DNA from: Dastarcus helophoroides
Lineage: Eukaryota; Arthropoda; Insecta; Coleoptera; Bothrideridae
Direction of reading: 5' to 3'
Length of the DNA stretch: 64,000 bases
Assembly (NCBI GenBank): GCA_028583605.1
Contig: CM053337.1
Location: 27,638,162 to 27,702,161 of the forward strand
Shown piece by piece: positions 22,118-33,147 of this stretch (positions are counted from its first letter, which is position 1; each line of letters begins with the position of its first letter). The translations under genes and the position numbers were made by a program. Under the pieces are notes generated by a model. The model searched no databases. It was not told the DNA's origin and saw only the letters and a program-made list of their open reading frames with translations.

Positions 22118-23704
22118 AATGAAAGAGGACCTGGTTGGTATCCGCGCTATTGTTTTTAAGAAGTGCGCTCCAGACTTGACTTCTCTTCTAAGCAAATTGT
22201 TCGCACTCTCTTACAACTGGAAATCTGCTGGGGTGCAGCCTGTCCCAAAAAGGGAAAAAGGTGTCGTGCTAACAATTATCGCCCTATATCTTTGTTGCCC
22301 GTTATATCTAAAGTGATGGAAAAGGTTATCAACATCGAGATTTTCAAATATCCGGATGAGAACAAAATCATCTCGGACAGGCAATACGGTTTTAGATAAC
22401 AACGTTCAACTGGCAATCTACTGGCATGTGTTACTCATATCTGTAACTCAGCTATGGAAAAACATGGTAAGGCTAGGATTGTGGCATTGGATATCTCAAA
22501 GGCTTTCGCCGATTTCTTCTCGCCAAATTGATATCTTATGGTCTTCCTCCTGGACTCTGTCATTTGATATCCAATTTGTGAGGCTAGGATTGTGGCATCG
22601 GATATCTTAAAGGTCTTCGACATAGTCTGGCATTAATCTCTTCTCACCAAATTAATATCCTATGGTCTTCCTCCTGGACTCTGTCATTTAATATTCAGTT
22701 TTTTCGCTGGTAGATCTCTTCAGGTCGTCATCGATGGCATCTCATCCGAAACATTTGCGATTAATGAAGGGGTGCCTCAAGGGTCTGTCCTGTCTCCAAC
22801 TCCGCTTCTGTTACACATAAATGATCTCTTAGCTTCAACTTCCAATCCGGTATACAGCTACGCAGATGATGGTAGCCTCGTGTCATCTTTTTTCTCCGAC
22901 AAATCATTATCCGTCGCTGCTTCAGATCGACTAAAGGAATAGAAGGTAGAGATTATTAAGTGTGATCCTTAAAATCATTCTAAAATGGGGTAAGAAAAAT
23001 CTAGTCGACTTCAACTCCTCAAAAACTTAGGCCTCTCTAAGAAAACATCACGAGATAATGCAACAAACATACTCATTGACGATAAAATCCTCCCGATGGA
23101 ATTTATTCTATCTATCCTAAGAATGAATATGAGCACGAACTTCTCCTGGGACGATCATGTGCGCGCCATTTCCAAATCCGCCTCTCAGAAGCTAGGCTAG
23201 TCACACTATACAAAGTTCAAGTTAGGCCAACACTAGAATACTGTTCTCATGTTTGGGTTCAGCTCAAAAACACACTTTAGCTCTTTTGGATTCAATTCAA
23301 AGAAGAGCGATTCGCCTAGTTGATGACGGGAGTTTAACTGATTCTCTCGAAACACTAGAGCACAGGCAGACGGTTGATGATTTATCTTTTTTTTTTACAA
23401 GTAGTTTGATGGGAGTTGCTCACAGGAACTAGTCGGATTGATCTCCGAAGGGCAAGATTTTTGAGGCATACAAGACAGTCCGAGGCAGCAAATTTCTATG
23501 CGGCTTGACTATGCGACTTCTGTCTACGGAGACTCATTTTTCTATAGAACTTTCTAGCTATGGAACTCGTTACCGAACGGAATTTTCCCCAAAAATTGCA
23601 ACCTATCCTTGTTTAAGAAGGCGGTTCATCGCCATCTATACTTGTTTCCGCATCCTACTCGCTGAGCTTTGAATGCATAATAGTGGATTGATCATAAAAA
23701 AAAA
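22118..23704 (+). mobile_element. Non-LTR retrotransposon (LINE copy b)
   Basis: The same family as LINE copies a, c and d, 5'-truncated to the start of the RT domain and ending in an A-run (~23696-23704). It sits between the two halves of a SINE. Internally, about 60-70 bp (GTGAGGCTAGGATTGTGGCAT onward) are duplicated around 22470-22610, giving two copies of the motif-A region. Confidence 0.85.
22125..23640 (+). pseudogene. LINE ORF2 reverse transcriptase remnant
   Basis: RT of the same LINE. 22163-22399 gives NNYRPISLLPVISKVMEKV and SDRQYGFR. WHWISQRLSP-like pieces show motif A in disturbed frames, twice, because of the internal duplication at 22470-22610. Downstream the expected GVPQGSVLSPT (about 22771-22800) and YADD (about 22857-22870) are recognisable in frame fragments. 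The C-terminal LWNSLPNG-type segment lies near 23555. Many stops; inactive. Confidence 0.8.
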
Positions 23705-23740
23705 GGTAGCTCTAACCAATTAAACTATACTGTCCTTGAC
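23705..23740 (-). mobile_element. SINE head with A box (other half of the interrupted SINE)
   Basis: The minus strand reads CAGTATAGTTTAATTGGTTA followed by GAGC, a good tRNA-type A box (TRGYNNARNNGG). The intact SINE at 39.9-40.0 kb has the equivalent TATAGCTTGGTTGGTTAGAA directly upstream of its B box, so LINE copy b split this SINE between its A and B boxes. Confidence 0.6.
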
Positions 23741-24345
23741 AAGTCCACTTCTAACTTGTCTTTTAGAGGTATGTCTACGCTTACTATAAGTTAAATTGAC
23801 TCTTGGGCTTGTTTAAATTTAGTTTTAGTACGATTATTACTTTAATTCTTTAATTGTTGGATTATTGTATAGAGCATTCCATTTTTGACGGTTTTGTCCT
23901 ATTACTATTATTTCCAGCAGAGATAGAGGATTGGGGTTTTTACAATTAGACCAATTTTATGACGCAAATTACTTGATTAGTAAAAAAAAGTTTTATCTAT
24001 ACCCGTTTTAGAACAATTTTGGAAAACGAAAATTTTTTGAAAATCTCATACTCTTTGTAGCTAGTTTCTGGTTAACTACAAAAATTTGTTTAAAATTGTT
24101 GTAATGCAGTTTTTCAGAATTTAATTATGTAAATGCTTTTTTAATTGGACTTTTAGTTTTGGAATTATAATCTGAAGTTACATTTTTTAAATAGAAACCA
24201 TAGTAGGCAATGATTTTAAATTAAAGAGCATTTTTCTCTTCTTTCAAAAATATGTATTTTTATATATGTATTTAAACAAAAATAAAGTTACCATGATATT
24301 TCTATCAATTTGTAATTCAGTAAACATGGGTTTGTGTCTTACATT
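23741..24345. other. AT-rich intergenic DNA
   Basis: Nothing recognised. Confidence 0.4.
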
Positions 24346-24347
24346 TA

Positions 24348-25534
24348 CGAGGGGGGTCCGATAAGTACTTAGCTTCACCGCCCGATGGCGCCACTGCCGC
24401 AAGAAAAATTTACCATCATGAACTACATTCTCGTAGACGGCTACTGGCGAAATTTTAGCCGAATCGGACTCGTTGTTTTGTTTTCACCGCGTGTGGAAGC
24501 GGACGTGTCTGCGGATTTTAGAAAAATGGAAAATACTGGTCGGTAATTCAATTCGCAGTGAAATCAAAGAGCGCTTGGATGCTGTGTACGGTGACTCTTC
24601 TCCTTCGATAGTGACCGTCAAAAATTGGTTTAACAAGTTTCAGCGAGGTGGCACGTCGGTTTTTGATGAGCCACGCCCAGGTGCTTCGAAAATAGCTACT
24701 GCGGAGGCTAACGCGACAAAAATCCACGATCGCGTATTGGCAGACCGCCGATTGAAGGTGCGCGAGATAGCTGAGGCAGTAGGCATCTCAAAAGACGCGT
24801 GGGGCATATCCTGTATGAAATTTTGGGTATGAGAAAGCTGTCTGCGCGATGAGTGTCGCGTTTGCTCACTCCGGACAACAAGTGCAAGCGTGAGACCACT
24901 TCAGAGTAGTGGTACACGCCAGAGACCAAAGAACAATCGATGCAGTAGACTTCACCCGGTGAACGTGCTCCGAAGAAGGCGAAGACTGTCCTATCGGCCG
25001 GAAAAGTGAGGGCCATCGTTTTCTGGGATTCACAAGGTGTGATCTACATTGACTACCTGGAAAAGGGGAAAATGACCACAGGGCTGTACTATGCCGAATT
25101 ATTGGGGCGATTCGATGCCGAATTGCAAAAAAAACGGCCCCATTTGGCGAAGAAAAAAGTGCTCTTCCACCATGACAACGCACCCGCTCACACCTCCGCC
25201 TTAGCCAAAGCCAATTTGCTCGAATTAGTCTACAAACTGCTGCCACATCCACCGTATTCCGCAAACTTGGCCCCCTGCGGCTTCTCTTTATTTCCAAACT
25301 TAAAAAAGTCACTCGCCGGGCAGAAATTTGAATCGAATGAGGAGGTCATCGCCGCCACGGAGGCCTACTTTGCAGAACTCGAGAAAACGTATTTTTCAGA
25401 CGAGTTAAAGAAGTTGGAGCATCGCTGGGTCAAGTGTATCGAGTTAAAAGGAGACTACGTTAAGAAATAAATCGCCACTTTTCCAAAATTTTCGTTTTTA
25501 TTTTGTAGGCTAAGTACTTATCGGACCATGCTCG
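24348..25534 (+). mobile_element. mariner element, full length with TIRs and TA duplication
   Basis: About 1187 bp. Both ends read GGTCCGATAAGTACTTAGC in inverted orientation (left near 24356, right near 25510-25527), flanked by TA at 24346-24347 and 25535-25536. A second, deleted copy of the same family is at 32021-33063. The ends are intact although the transposase is dead. Confidence 0.92.
24490..25470 (+). pseudogene. mariner transposase remnant
   Basis: The N-terminal half in one frame shows SIRSEIKERLDAVYGDSSPS, a helix-turn-helix, WFNKFQRGGTSVFDEPRPGA and KVREIAEAVGISKD. A frameshift at about 24,795 and several stops remove the region around the first catalytic aspartate (VTVDETW block not present). 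From 25006 a single frame runs to the normal C-terminus ELKGDYVKK. HHDNAPAHTS (~25,175) keeps the second aspartate. In the SPDLAPCD block the sequence reads SANLAPCG, so the third catalytic aspartate is glycine. Unable to catalyse transposition, although the ends could still be used in trans. Confidence 0.9.
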
Positions 25535-25536
25535 TA

Positions 25537-27289
25537 CCAATGAGAAAATTCCATTGTTAGGCTACGTAGTGTCAAAGGTTTAGGGGATTATCTTATTTAA
25601 GAGGGAGAATGGTGGACGGTTGTGGACAGTTCGTTTTATTCTGTTTGAGAAATTTATAGTGGCCCGTAACCAGGTAGATAAAAGACGTAGCTTTGGTCAA
25701 ACGCGTTCGTTTTCAAGCAGCGGGAAATGGCTAAATTTTCGTATACTCAATGTTCAATTACGGTAAAATTATGAAACCTACAAGGGGTTAGTTGACGCCA
25801 TTTTAAGAATATTTTTCTATTAATGCGAATGTCGAGGTTTCAATCTCAGTCATGGACACACAAAACTCCAAGGTACAGAAATGTTATGTGCGAAGAAGGG
25901 GATAATTGAAAACCTAAACGATGGAATATTCCTAAATTTTATAACAATTTAGATTTTGCTGTTTTGTGACATAACAAGATTTTTTTTAAATATGCTCAGG
26001 TATTCTTGCCTCTTCAAAAATTTTATTTTAATCCAGTTTGTAGAATACTTAAATTATTATTTAAATAATTAAAATTGTGGTTTAAATAACAATTTAAATA
26101 CTTTCAATAAGATAAAATAAAAATTTTGAAATAATTCAAAACGAATGATTGACATTTTTATAAATTATGAATTCAAGACGAGTCAATAATGATCCAAAAA
26201 TAAAAAAGTATCGTTGCCGCTTGTAAGCTTAATCAAATTTATTTATCTTACATTTCATTTTACATTTGGATCACATTTTTTTGTTGTTTTTGCTTTTGCT
26301 AGTGTTTTATATGGCATCCAAAGTTAGTCGTTTTGCACTGTTGTTATAATTATGTCAGAAGTATTACTTTATTTGTGTTCGCCAAAACACTTTGAACTCT
26401 CATCAGGAAATGTGTAGCAATAATAGTTGTCTAAGATCTATTCCGCATGTTTAATCAATTTGAATTTTTCTGAGTTTGCGACTACACTTTTCGAGACAAA
26501 AAGAGACAAAGCACGCTTCCAAGAAATTAACGTGTTTGAGCGAAACTGCATTTTCTCGGACCACGGACTTTTAAACTTTAAGGTTAAATTGAAAGTGTTG
26601 CGTTTATCTACTTCTTTTCATGGATCCGCTACATAAAATTCTCAAAGAGAGTAAAGTGAACCTTCACTTTTAACCTGCCGTGGCCGTCGTCCATTCACCG
26701 ATTGCTTCGTCGAAGGCGATAGCTACTTAAATTTTCGGTACCACGTGATTGCGTTGACCACCAAACATGTTAGTCGGCAACTAATCGATCGATTTCAATG
26801 GTCGGTTGATTTTGCAATAAGTAATGACGACATTCAATAGAGGATCAAGAAGAGCTTTTCATAAAGATGTAACTTGCCCTAGTTCCCTTATTTCGTTTTG
26901 GCGCACATCCGAAGAATACTGTATTGACCAAATTGTAATTGTAAATCTAAACAAGAACTAAAAATTTTTATTTTAGTTTTTGTATTTTAAGGCTTTGGAA
27001 GCAAATATGCGAACATTAATTAAGATTTCAAAAAAATTGCAGATAATGGATAGACAATTAGACAGTTAGCTCTCCAAAAAGGTGCTACTTGACCTACCTT
27101 TCCTATTTAAATTAAGAGGGTGAAACTCATCCCCGCTAGGGGTTGAATGCCACATATGCCGTGAAAAGACAAGCAGTCTTCGCCCTCAGAAGTAAAATGG
27201 ATCTGTTTTTGGGTTTTTTGAAATTCTTAGCAGTTCTCGAGAAAATCGGGTGCAAACTTTTGAAATGACACCAAGAATAAAAGAGGTAG
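25537..27289. other. AT-rich intergenic DNA
   Basis: I see no gene. The 26427-26636 frame has no domain. The composition is ordinary AT-rich. Confidence 0.4.
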
Positions 27290-27396
27290 GTCAGTTTGAC
27301 AGCATTCATAATAAAATATTTCCAATATTCTGAGTTGTTTACTGCTGTGGGTTCAAATTACATTTACTTGGACACTGGTTATCTCTTGTTCGGGAT

Positions 27397-28990
27397 ATGA
27401 TTAAAAGGATTAAACGCAATTTGGCTTCGATCTCCCGACAATTGGTCGGGCTCCATCTGGAACTATCGAGTAGGTTGTCGGTTGAATATTGGAGTCATTT
27501 TGACGCCATATCCTATAATCAGTCCGAAAAAACTTTTGAATTAGAAAATCTGAAACACAAGAAGAAATTCGAATTCGTAAGTCCCAAGGTCAAAATTTAT
27601 AGTTTAGCCTCAAAAACGGTGGTCAATTTATCTTCCCGTCCACTGACGGATAACGAACATACCATCTTATTTGAAGCACTGAATTTTACTGCCGCTCCAA
27701 GAAAAATTCCAACTGAGGAAATAATCAGTGCAGTAGAGTCTTCCATCAGAACTCTCCCCAAGAAGGCAGCAGATCCTATTCGTTTTCAAAATACAAAAAT
27801 ACTAAAACATGCCAAACCACTAAAGTTCAACATTTCTATAGAAGAAAGATGTGCCCTTAAAACCCTAAAAACAGATTCTTCAATCACTATTCTCTCGGCT
27901 GATAAAGGTAATGCAACTCTTATCTTGGATAATTCCGAGTATGTATCTAAAATTATCGTTTTGTTGAATGACGGATTCTATATTCCTCTTCCTCGGGACC
28001 CCACAAGCAAAATTTAACGCGAATTCAAGTCCAACCTAAAATCCTCAAATTTGTGTGCAGACACTCTCAGACATTTTGTTCCTAAAGAATCCAAACCACC
28101 TCGTCTTTATGGTCTCCCCAAAATTCACAAACCGAATATTTCTTTTAGGCCCATTGCCAGCACGATACAATGTCTCAACATATTTATCTAACATCCTCAA
28201 GTTATATACCGGAAAAACATCAACACACCTCCTAAATTCTAAACGCTTTGTCAAATTGTTGTCCGAATTAAGCCTAGACCCCAACGACATACTTGTAAGT
28301 TTTGGCGTCCCTTCACTATTCACTTATGTTCCAGTTTCCGCCTCCATGACGATAATTCGTCAATTACTTTCAGGCAAAGATTTCATGCAGATTCTTTAGC
28401 TGATTTAAATGAAATGTGCCTCAAATCGACTTAATTTTCTTTCAATGGTAGCTTCTATAAACAAGTCTCCGGCACCCCCATGCGTTCTTACTTATCCCCA
28501 GTCGTAGCAAATATTTTCATGGAATCTTTTGAAAACATTGCGTTGGGAACTGCGGATTTAAACCTTAAGGTTTGGCTTCGTTATGTAAATGACACATGGC
28601 AAGGATTCACTAAATTTGTTATTGGAACACCTAAACAGTTTACATTCTTCCATTAGCTTCACTATAGAAATCGAAACCAACGGTTTTCTTCCTTTTCTTG
28701 AATTAATGGTCACCCGTTTACCAAATGGTCGCGTCATAAATTCACTGGTTTCACGAGTTGTAGCAATTTCACAACGGATCAATCTTTTAGACGAGTTGAA
28801 CAAAATTCGTTTCAACCTCCGCAACAATGGTTACAAATCGCACGACATTGAAACTGTCATTAAACGACATCTTCAGCCTACCCCTCGTCCTTCACAAAAT
28901 TCAATAATTTCTTCAAAAGCCTTTCTTCCTTATGTTCACGGAGTAACAGATCAAATCGGAAAATTATTGAGAAAACACAACATTAAACCC
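27397..28990 (+). pseudogene. Penelope reverse transcriptase remnant
   Basis: The telomerase-related RT of PLEs, which primes on nicked DNA. The first frame (27397-28014) shows VVNLSSRPLTDNE, then KIPTEEIISAVESSIRTL, and ILSADKGNATLIL (about 27890-27930), the strongest PLE signature. Stops and frameshifts follow at 28014, ~28150 and 28399. PPRLYGLPKIHKP (about 28095-28135) and SYLSPVVANIFMESFEN (28485-28540) are the next blocks. The catalytic YVDD box reads RYVNDTW at about 28577-28597, so the first aspartate is asparagine. The last frame, 28589-28999, contains GFLPFLELMVTR, the usual FLDL-type post-active-site motif, and FNLRNNGY. Confidence 0.85.
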
Positions 28991-29064
28991 ATTTTTTAAT
29001 CATTCTCAAAGATCCAACAGTTCCTCTCATCTCCCAAAGATAAAATTTCATCTTCTTGTTCTAA

Positions 29065-29400
29065 TGGTGTGTACAGGGTCCCTTGTTCTTGTGGTTCAGT
29101 GTACATCGGAGAAACGGGGCGATCATTTACGACGCAAATATCTGAGCACCAAAGATGACTTAGGTCTGGTTTATTTTCGCAGTCAGCAATTGCGGAACAT
29201 CAACATGAGACCGGACATAAGATTCTCTTTGATAATATTTCAATTATATCCAATATTTCGAATTACTATAATAGGAAGATACGCGAGGCCATTAAAATCA
29301 AAAAATTTCCCAAAAACTTCAACAGAGACGATGGTTACATGCTTTCCTCCATCTGGAAACCAACCATCGAAAATCTTCGGGAGTGATCGCGAATGGAACG
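29065..29400 (+). pseudogene. Penelope GIY-YIG endonuclease remnant
   Basis: Nicks target DNA for insertion. GVYRVPCSCGSVYIGETGRS at 29065-29124 holds the GIY...YIG pair (here GVY and YIG) with the CxC insertion typical of PLEs. A stop at about 29155 is followed by SAIAEHQHETGH-like and NYYNRKIREAIKIKK-like segments (29180-29310) in another frame. SIWKPTIENLRE (about 29345-29385) closes the domain. Broken by stop and frameshift. A second fragment of this domain type, from a different PLE, is at 59888-60140. Confidence 0.85.
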
Positions 29401-29432
29401 GTATATAAAGTTTGCCTTTCTTTTTTTCCTCT

Positions 29433-29573
29433 CAGAAGAGTTTCGCCTTTGGTATGGTGGACATACAGAGTTACCGTGCTCTTCTGTCTAAACTTTCTTA
29501 TCCTTTGTACCAATTTTCAATTCAGAAAAGTTTCGCCTCTGGTATGGTGAACATACTGAGTTACCGTGCTCTG
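29433..29573 (+). repeat. 90-bp PLE 3' repeat (family A), 1.6 copies
   Basis: Units start at 29433 and 29523. Each unit has an inner hairpin (GTATG...CATAC around GTGGA or a variant). In the first unit the outer arms CAGAAGAG and CTCTTCTG (29433-29440, 29479-29486) also pair exactly, so it could fold into one compact RNA. The canonical CUGANGA plus GAAA hammerhead core is not formed within the unit on either strand. Confidence 0.75.
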
Positions 29574-29810
29574 ATGATTTGAAATTGGCCTTTTTATTCT
29601 TTCATTTTTGCCTATTGCCTTATATTTCCCTTTTTATTTATTGTTTCTTTTCTTTGTTCCTGAAGAGCCCCCTCCGATGGTGGGCGAAAGGTCGAACACT
29701 TTTAGCAGTTCTTCGACACGGTCCAATCGCGAAAAAAGTATATCCTGCACTGTTATTTCCTGCTTTTAAGTTTTTACTTCTGTCGGTAATCCCCAAGGCT
29801 GCCTAATTTT

Positions 29811-30183
29811 TTTATAATTTTTTTGGTATGCGATGAAGAAACTAATTATTTGTAATGGATTTGGATCAGCAGAATATATGATATTTATTACATTTTAATG
29901 AGTTAAAAACCGCTTAAAGCTTTGTGCGTCTAATGATGTTTCCAATTTGCAGTAGGAGCATAAACAGGAATTTTTCTTCCGTCTTAGTTTAATAAAACTT
30001 TTTAATGATTCCACGCTGAACCGTGCAGTAAATAATATTCTTTGACCTAAATATATCATGAATTTTTCATTCCACAACCAACTAAGATGTTTTTCTCTTT
30101 TTTTATACAAGGCTTAATCAAATAAGGCTGTAACAGTATGTGCATCCTCCATGCATTGCTCTTTGTAAATCAATTAGTTTATA
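29811..30183. other. AT-rich intergenic DNA
   Basis: Nothing recognised. Confidence 0.4.
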
Positions 30184-30333
30184 AAATTGAAATACAGAAC
30201 TTGTCCCCTGAAACCAAGAAAGATTAAAAAACACAACAAACGTTGCTCTAAGAGCAACGTTTGTTGTGGTTTCCGGGGGCAAGTTCTGTATTTCAATTTT
30301 TGAAGATAACCAAGGACCAGTCCGTTCCACCAA
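30184..30333. repeat. Family B palindromic repeat, core deleted
   Basis: Left arm 30184-30249 and right arm 30250-30300 are inverted copies meeting at GTTGCTCTAAGAGCAAC. The right arm continues into AACCAAGGACCAGTCCG (to 30333). Both arms match the family B sequence at 38.6, 54.6 and 56.6 kb outside the hammerhead motif. Here the hammerhead segment between the arms is absent. Confidence 0.8.
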
Positions 30334-30634
30334 AAAAAATTAGTTTATGTAAATTGCACTCTTGTTAAACTAAGAAAGCAAGCCAAATTAGTTCTCTTTT
30401 CGTGATTTCCCCAATTTCAATATTTACTTGTCATTTTTAATGGACTTCAATCACTATCTACTTAATTTACACTAAAGATATATTTTGAATTGTAGGAAGC
30501 TTTAAGCTGGAAAATGGGTCTTTGTGTTTTAATTAAGTATCTCTTTTTAATTCCAGTGAGATTCAGGATTGAAATTCAATGTTGTTTTCTGGTAACTGTG
30601 CAAGAAATAACACACAAAGCAACGGGTTTGAATC
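30334..30634. other. AT-rich intergenic DNA
   Basis: Nothing recognised. Confidence 0.4.
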
Positions 30635-31262
30635 AGTGGCGTAGCGTGCCTTAGACGGGCCCTGTATCAAAATTTGTTAGGGGGCCCAAATGAAGGATAA
30701 AATGTTTTCACAAAAGGAACAAACATACTATAGGTTGATTATACGTTATTACGTACAATTAATACTCCTGGGAACTAAGCTAGCCAAACAATTCAAATCA
30801 AATATACACTTTTCTTGCTTTTCGTTCGGCAAACTTATTTATTAAATCATTTATATCTTAAGACGTTTTCAGTTTTTCTAAATCTTCTACCTCTATAGAT
30901 AGTAGTGACAGGTTAATAGCCTTTCCTGTCTCATAGAAGTCCTTAGAAAATTTTTTATTCGTTTTAATTTCGAAAAACTTTCAGTTGTTGCAGTTGTAAC
31001 CAGATGTGGGACGTTCTGTGTTGCCATCTTTTGGGCGCCCGCTTTACCCGGGGAACAAAGAGATTTCTTTTTGACTTTCGTAATTTTTGAAGTAAAAACT
31101 TCTTTAGGCACGTTGGACACTTTTCTATGATATGATTTTTTTCTCGGGAAGTACGGACAGTTTAAATAAGAATGTGGATAATATTTTACGAATTTTTGCT
31201 TACCCACGTTCGAGGTCCTTGCAGCCCGGGGCCACGTATTACGACAGTAGCTATGCCCCTGA
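30635..31262 (-). mobile_element. hAT transposon, internally deleted
   Basis: Imperfect inverted ends: CAGTGGCGTAGC at the left (about 30635) and GCTATGCCCCTGA at the right (about 31250-31262), each followed by a GC-rich block with GGGCCC / CCCGGGGCC. A ~630-bp body holds only the end of the transposase gene, on the minus strand. The upstream two-thirds of a hAT element is missing. Confidence 0.7.
30798..31010 (-). pseudogene. hAT transposase C-terminal dimerisation domain
   Basis: hAT transposases dimerise through a conserved C-terminal domain. The minus strand reads TTESFSKLKRIKNFLRTSMR followed by QERL (about 30985-30915), matching the canonical ERxFSxLKxIKNxLRSxMxQERL block. After a one-base frameshift it continues LLSIEVEDLEKLKTS (about 30910-30860). 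Past a stop come INDLINKFAERKARKV and the usual end at about 30798. Similarity is to the ZMYM/ZNF862-like hAT branch, by pattern memory only. Dead by frameshift and stop. Confidence 0.8.
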
Positions 31263-31504
31263 CTTTAATTTGATTTGATTTAAATTTTAGAAATTAAAGA
31301 TCAAATTCGATTTTATTACATCTGATCAGTTCAGCATACCTAGCTCGAATTCTGATTTATCCAAGTCCTGATTCAATATCACAGACAGGAATCCAATACC
31401 TATCTTTAGAGTTAGGGAAAGCGTCCTGAAAATGGGAGATCATGGTTATATCTAATGGTGGACTTACCTTGGGTTACTCAAATTTGGCATGCAATTTTCT
31501 TAAT

Positions 31505-31605
31505 AATGATCCCTCCAGGGCGCCGTTGATAGTATTTTATCTTTCTGTCTCCTCCTTACCACCATTTTCGTTACACATGAATGATTTCTTAGGTTCAACC
31601 TTTTT
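31505..31605 (+). mobile_element. Short fragment of the LINE a-d family
   Basis: TCCAGGGCGCCGTTGATAG, TTTCTGTCTCCTCC and TTACACATGAATGATTTCTTAG line up with the motif between the RT PQGSVLSP block and the HINDLL block of LINE copies a and b. About 100 bp only, diverged. Confidence 0.5.
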
Positions 31606-32018
31606 GAAATTTTAGCCTATTTAAATTTCGACTTGATCCAAAATGTGGCTTTATTCGAAATTTCCATTTTTTTAAATCGGAGTTTCTTTGGAAAATTTCG
31701 GCTTTATTTTTAAAACGAAAAGATATATAGTGTATATATGACAGGGTGTATTTATGCTCCACAATTGAACCAAAATTTTGGCCGTTACTAGTGGAAATAT
31801 TGCCTTTAAAGTTATTGAAACGGTAGTAAGACATAGTGTCAATATTCTGGAAAGAGATTTGAAAGTGCATTCAAAACGAGAGCTAAATATATCTAGAATA
31901 AAGTCAATAATACAGAACATATAAATCTATTTATTGGTGTATTGCATAAATCTTTGTAGCGTGCGGTGTCAAGAAAGGAGATAAACCTAGCTTCTCACGG
32001 GCGGACGACCCGAGAGAC
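31606..32018. other. Unassigned DNA
   Basis: AT-rich to about 31,940, then a GC-richer 70 bp (CACGGGCGGACGACCCGAGA) into which the mariner at 32021 inserted; it continues after the mariner as GTCTTGCCGCTCCGC. I do not recognise it. Confidence 0.35.
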
Positions 32019-32020
32019 TA

Positions 32021-33063
32021 CGGGGGTGGTCCGAGAAGTACTTAGCCTACAAAAGAAAAACTAAAATTTTGGAAAAGTGGCGATTTATTTTTCAACGTAG
32101 TTTCCTTTTAACGCGATAAACTTAACCCAGCGATGCTCCAACTTCCTTAACCCGCCTGAAAAATACATTTTCCCGAGGTCTTCAAAGTAGGCGTCTGTGG
32201 CGGCGATGACTTTCTCATTTGACTAAAATTTCTGCCCTGCGAATGACTTTTTTAAGTTTGGAAATAAATAGAAATTGCACAGGGCCTAATCTTGAGAATA
32301 CGGTGGATGAAGCAGCAGTTCGAAGCCCAATTCGACCAATTTGGCCGTGGCGAGGGTGGAGGTGTGAGCCGGTGCGTTGTCATGGTGGAAGAGCACTTTT
32401 TTCTTTACAAAATGGGGCCGTTTTTTCTGCAATTTGGCGTCGAATCGGCCCAATAATTCGGCATAGTACAGCCCTGTGATGGTTTTGTCCTTCTTCGGGT
32501 AGTCGATGTAAATCACACCCTTTAAATCGTAGAAAACGGCAGCCATTACCTTTCCGGCCGATAGGACAGTCTTCGCCTTCTTCGGAGCACGTTCACCGGG
32601 TGAAATCCACCGTTTCGACTGTTCCTTGGTCTCTGGCGTGACCAGTGGATCCATGTTTCGTCGACGGTCACGAAACGACGTAGTAGCCGTTTTTGGGGCA
32701 CCTGGGCGTGGCTCATCAAAAACCGACGTGCGACCACGCTGAAACTCGTTAACCAATTTTTGATGGTCACCATCGAAGGAAAAGAATCACCGTACACGGG
32801 CATCCAAGCGCTCTTTGATTTCGCTTAGCGATTTCCCTTCCAAAAACAAGAATCGAATTACCGACCGGTATTGCTCTTTTACCATTTTTCTAAAATCCGC
32901 GGACACGCCCGCTTCCACACGCGGTGAAAATAAAACTACGAGTCCGATTTGGCTGAAATTTCGACAGTAGGCGTCTACGAGAATATACTACACCATATTA
33001 AATTTCTCTTACGATAGTGGCGCCGTCGGGCGGTAAGGCTAAGTACTTATCGGACCATCCTCG
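32021..33063 (-). mobile_element. mariner element, internal-deletion copy
   Basis: The same family as 24348-25534, in minus orientation. Ends GGTCCGAGAAGTACTTAGCC (left) and GGCTAAGTACTTATCGGACC (right), flanked by TA at 32019-32020 and 33064-33065. About 1043 bp, roughly 145 bp shorter than the full copy. Confidence 0.92.
32080..32920 (-). pseudogene. mariner transposase remnant with internal deletion
   Basis: Minus strand. The N-terminal helix-turn-helix region survives (LDARVYGDSF-like, then VNEFQRGRTSVFDEPRPGAP at 32756-32690). Right after PKTAT the sequence jumps to RRFVTVDETWIHW (about 32690-32640), so the segment between the linker and the first catalytic aspartate is deleted, with a frame change at 32640. 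From there TPETKEQSKRWISPGERAPK, YYAELLGRFDAKLQKKRPH and HHDNAPAHTS are in one frame to about 32290, where SPDL reads SQD before a shift. The first and second catalytic aspartates are present. The deletion removes roughly 45-50 residues. Confidence 0.85.
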
Positions 33064-33147
33064 TAGTCTTGCCGCTCCGCTAAAATGAGTTTGATTTCAA
33101 TAATTTAAAGAAATACAAAATGATTAATAATAATTAACTAACTAATG

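Larger units (their letters stand above)
27290..29810 (+). mobile_element. Penelope-like retroelement (PLE)
   Basis: In order: 5' leader, reverse transcriptase (27397 to ~28990), linker, GIY-YIG endonuclease (~29065-29400), then a 3' region with 1.6 copies of a 90-bp structured repeat (29433-29573). The GIY-YIG domain after the RT identifies the EN(+) class. The 90-bp repeat also occurs as an inverted pair at 41551-41805, so it is probably the element's terminal (pLTR-like) repeat. The 3' limit is uncertain. Confidence 0.85.

Noticed and set aside
29566..29590. Hammerhead from CTGATGATTTGAAATTGG in the PLE tail
   Set aside because: CUGAUGA and GAAA are separated by three bases only, leaving no stem II.
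30118..30333. Minus frame containing ATFVVFFNLSWFQGT, similar to frames at 54596-54793
   Set aside because: The shared peptide comes from the family B non-coding repeat, which is read in several orientations; no domain.
31940..32018. rRNA-like GC-rich stretch (GGGCGGACGACCCGAGAG)
   Set aside because: Too short and I cannot align it to any conserved rRNA helix; treated as unassigned target DNA of the mariner.
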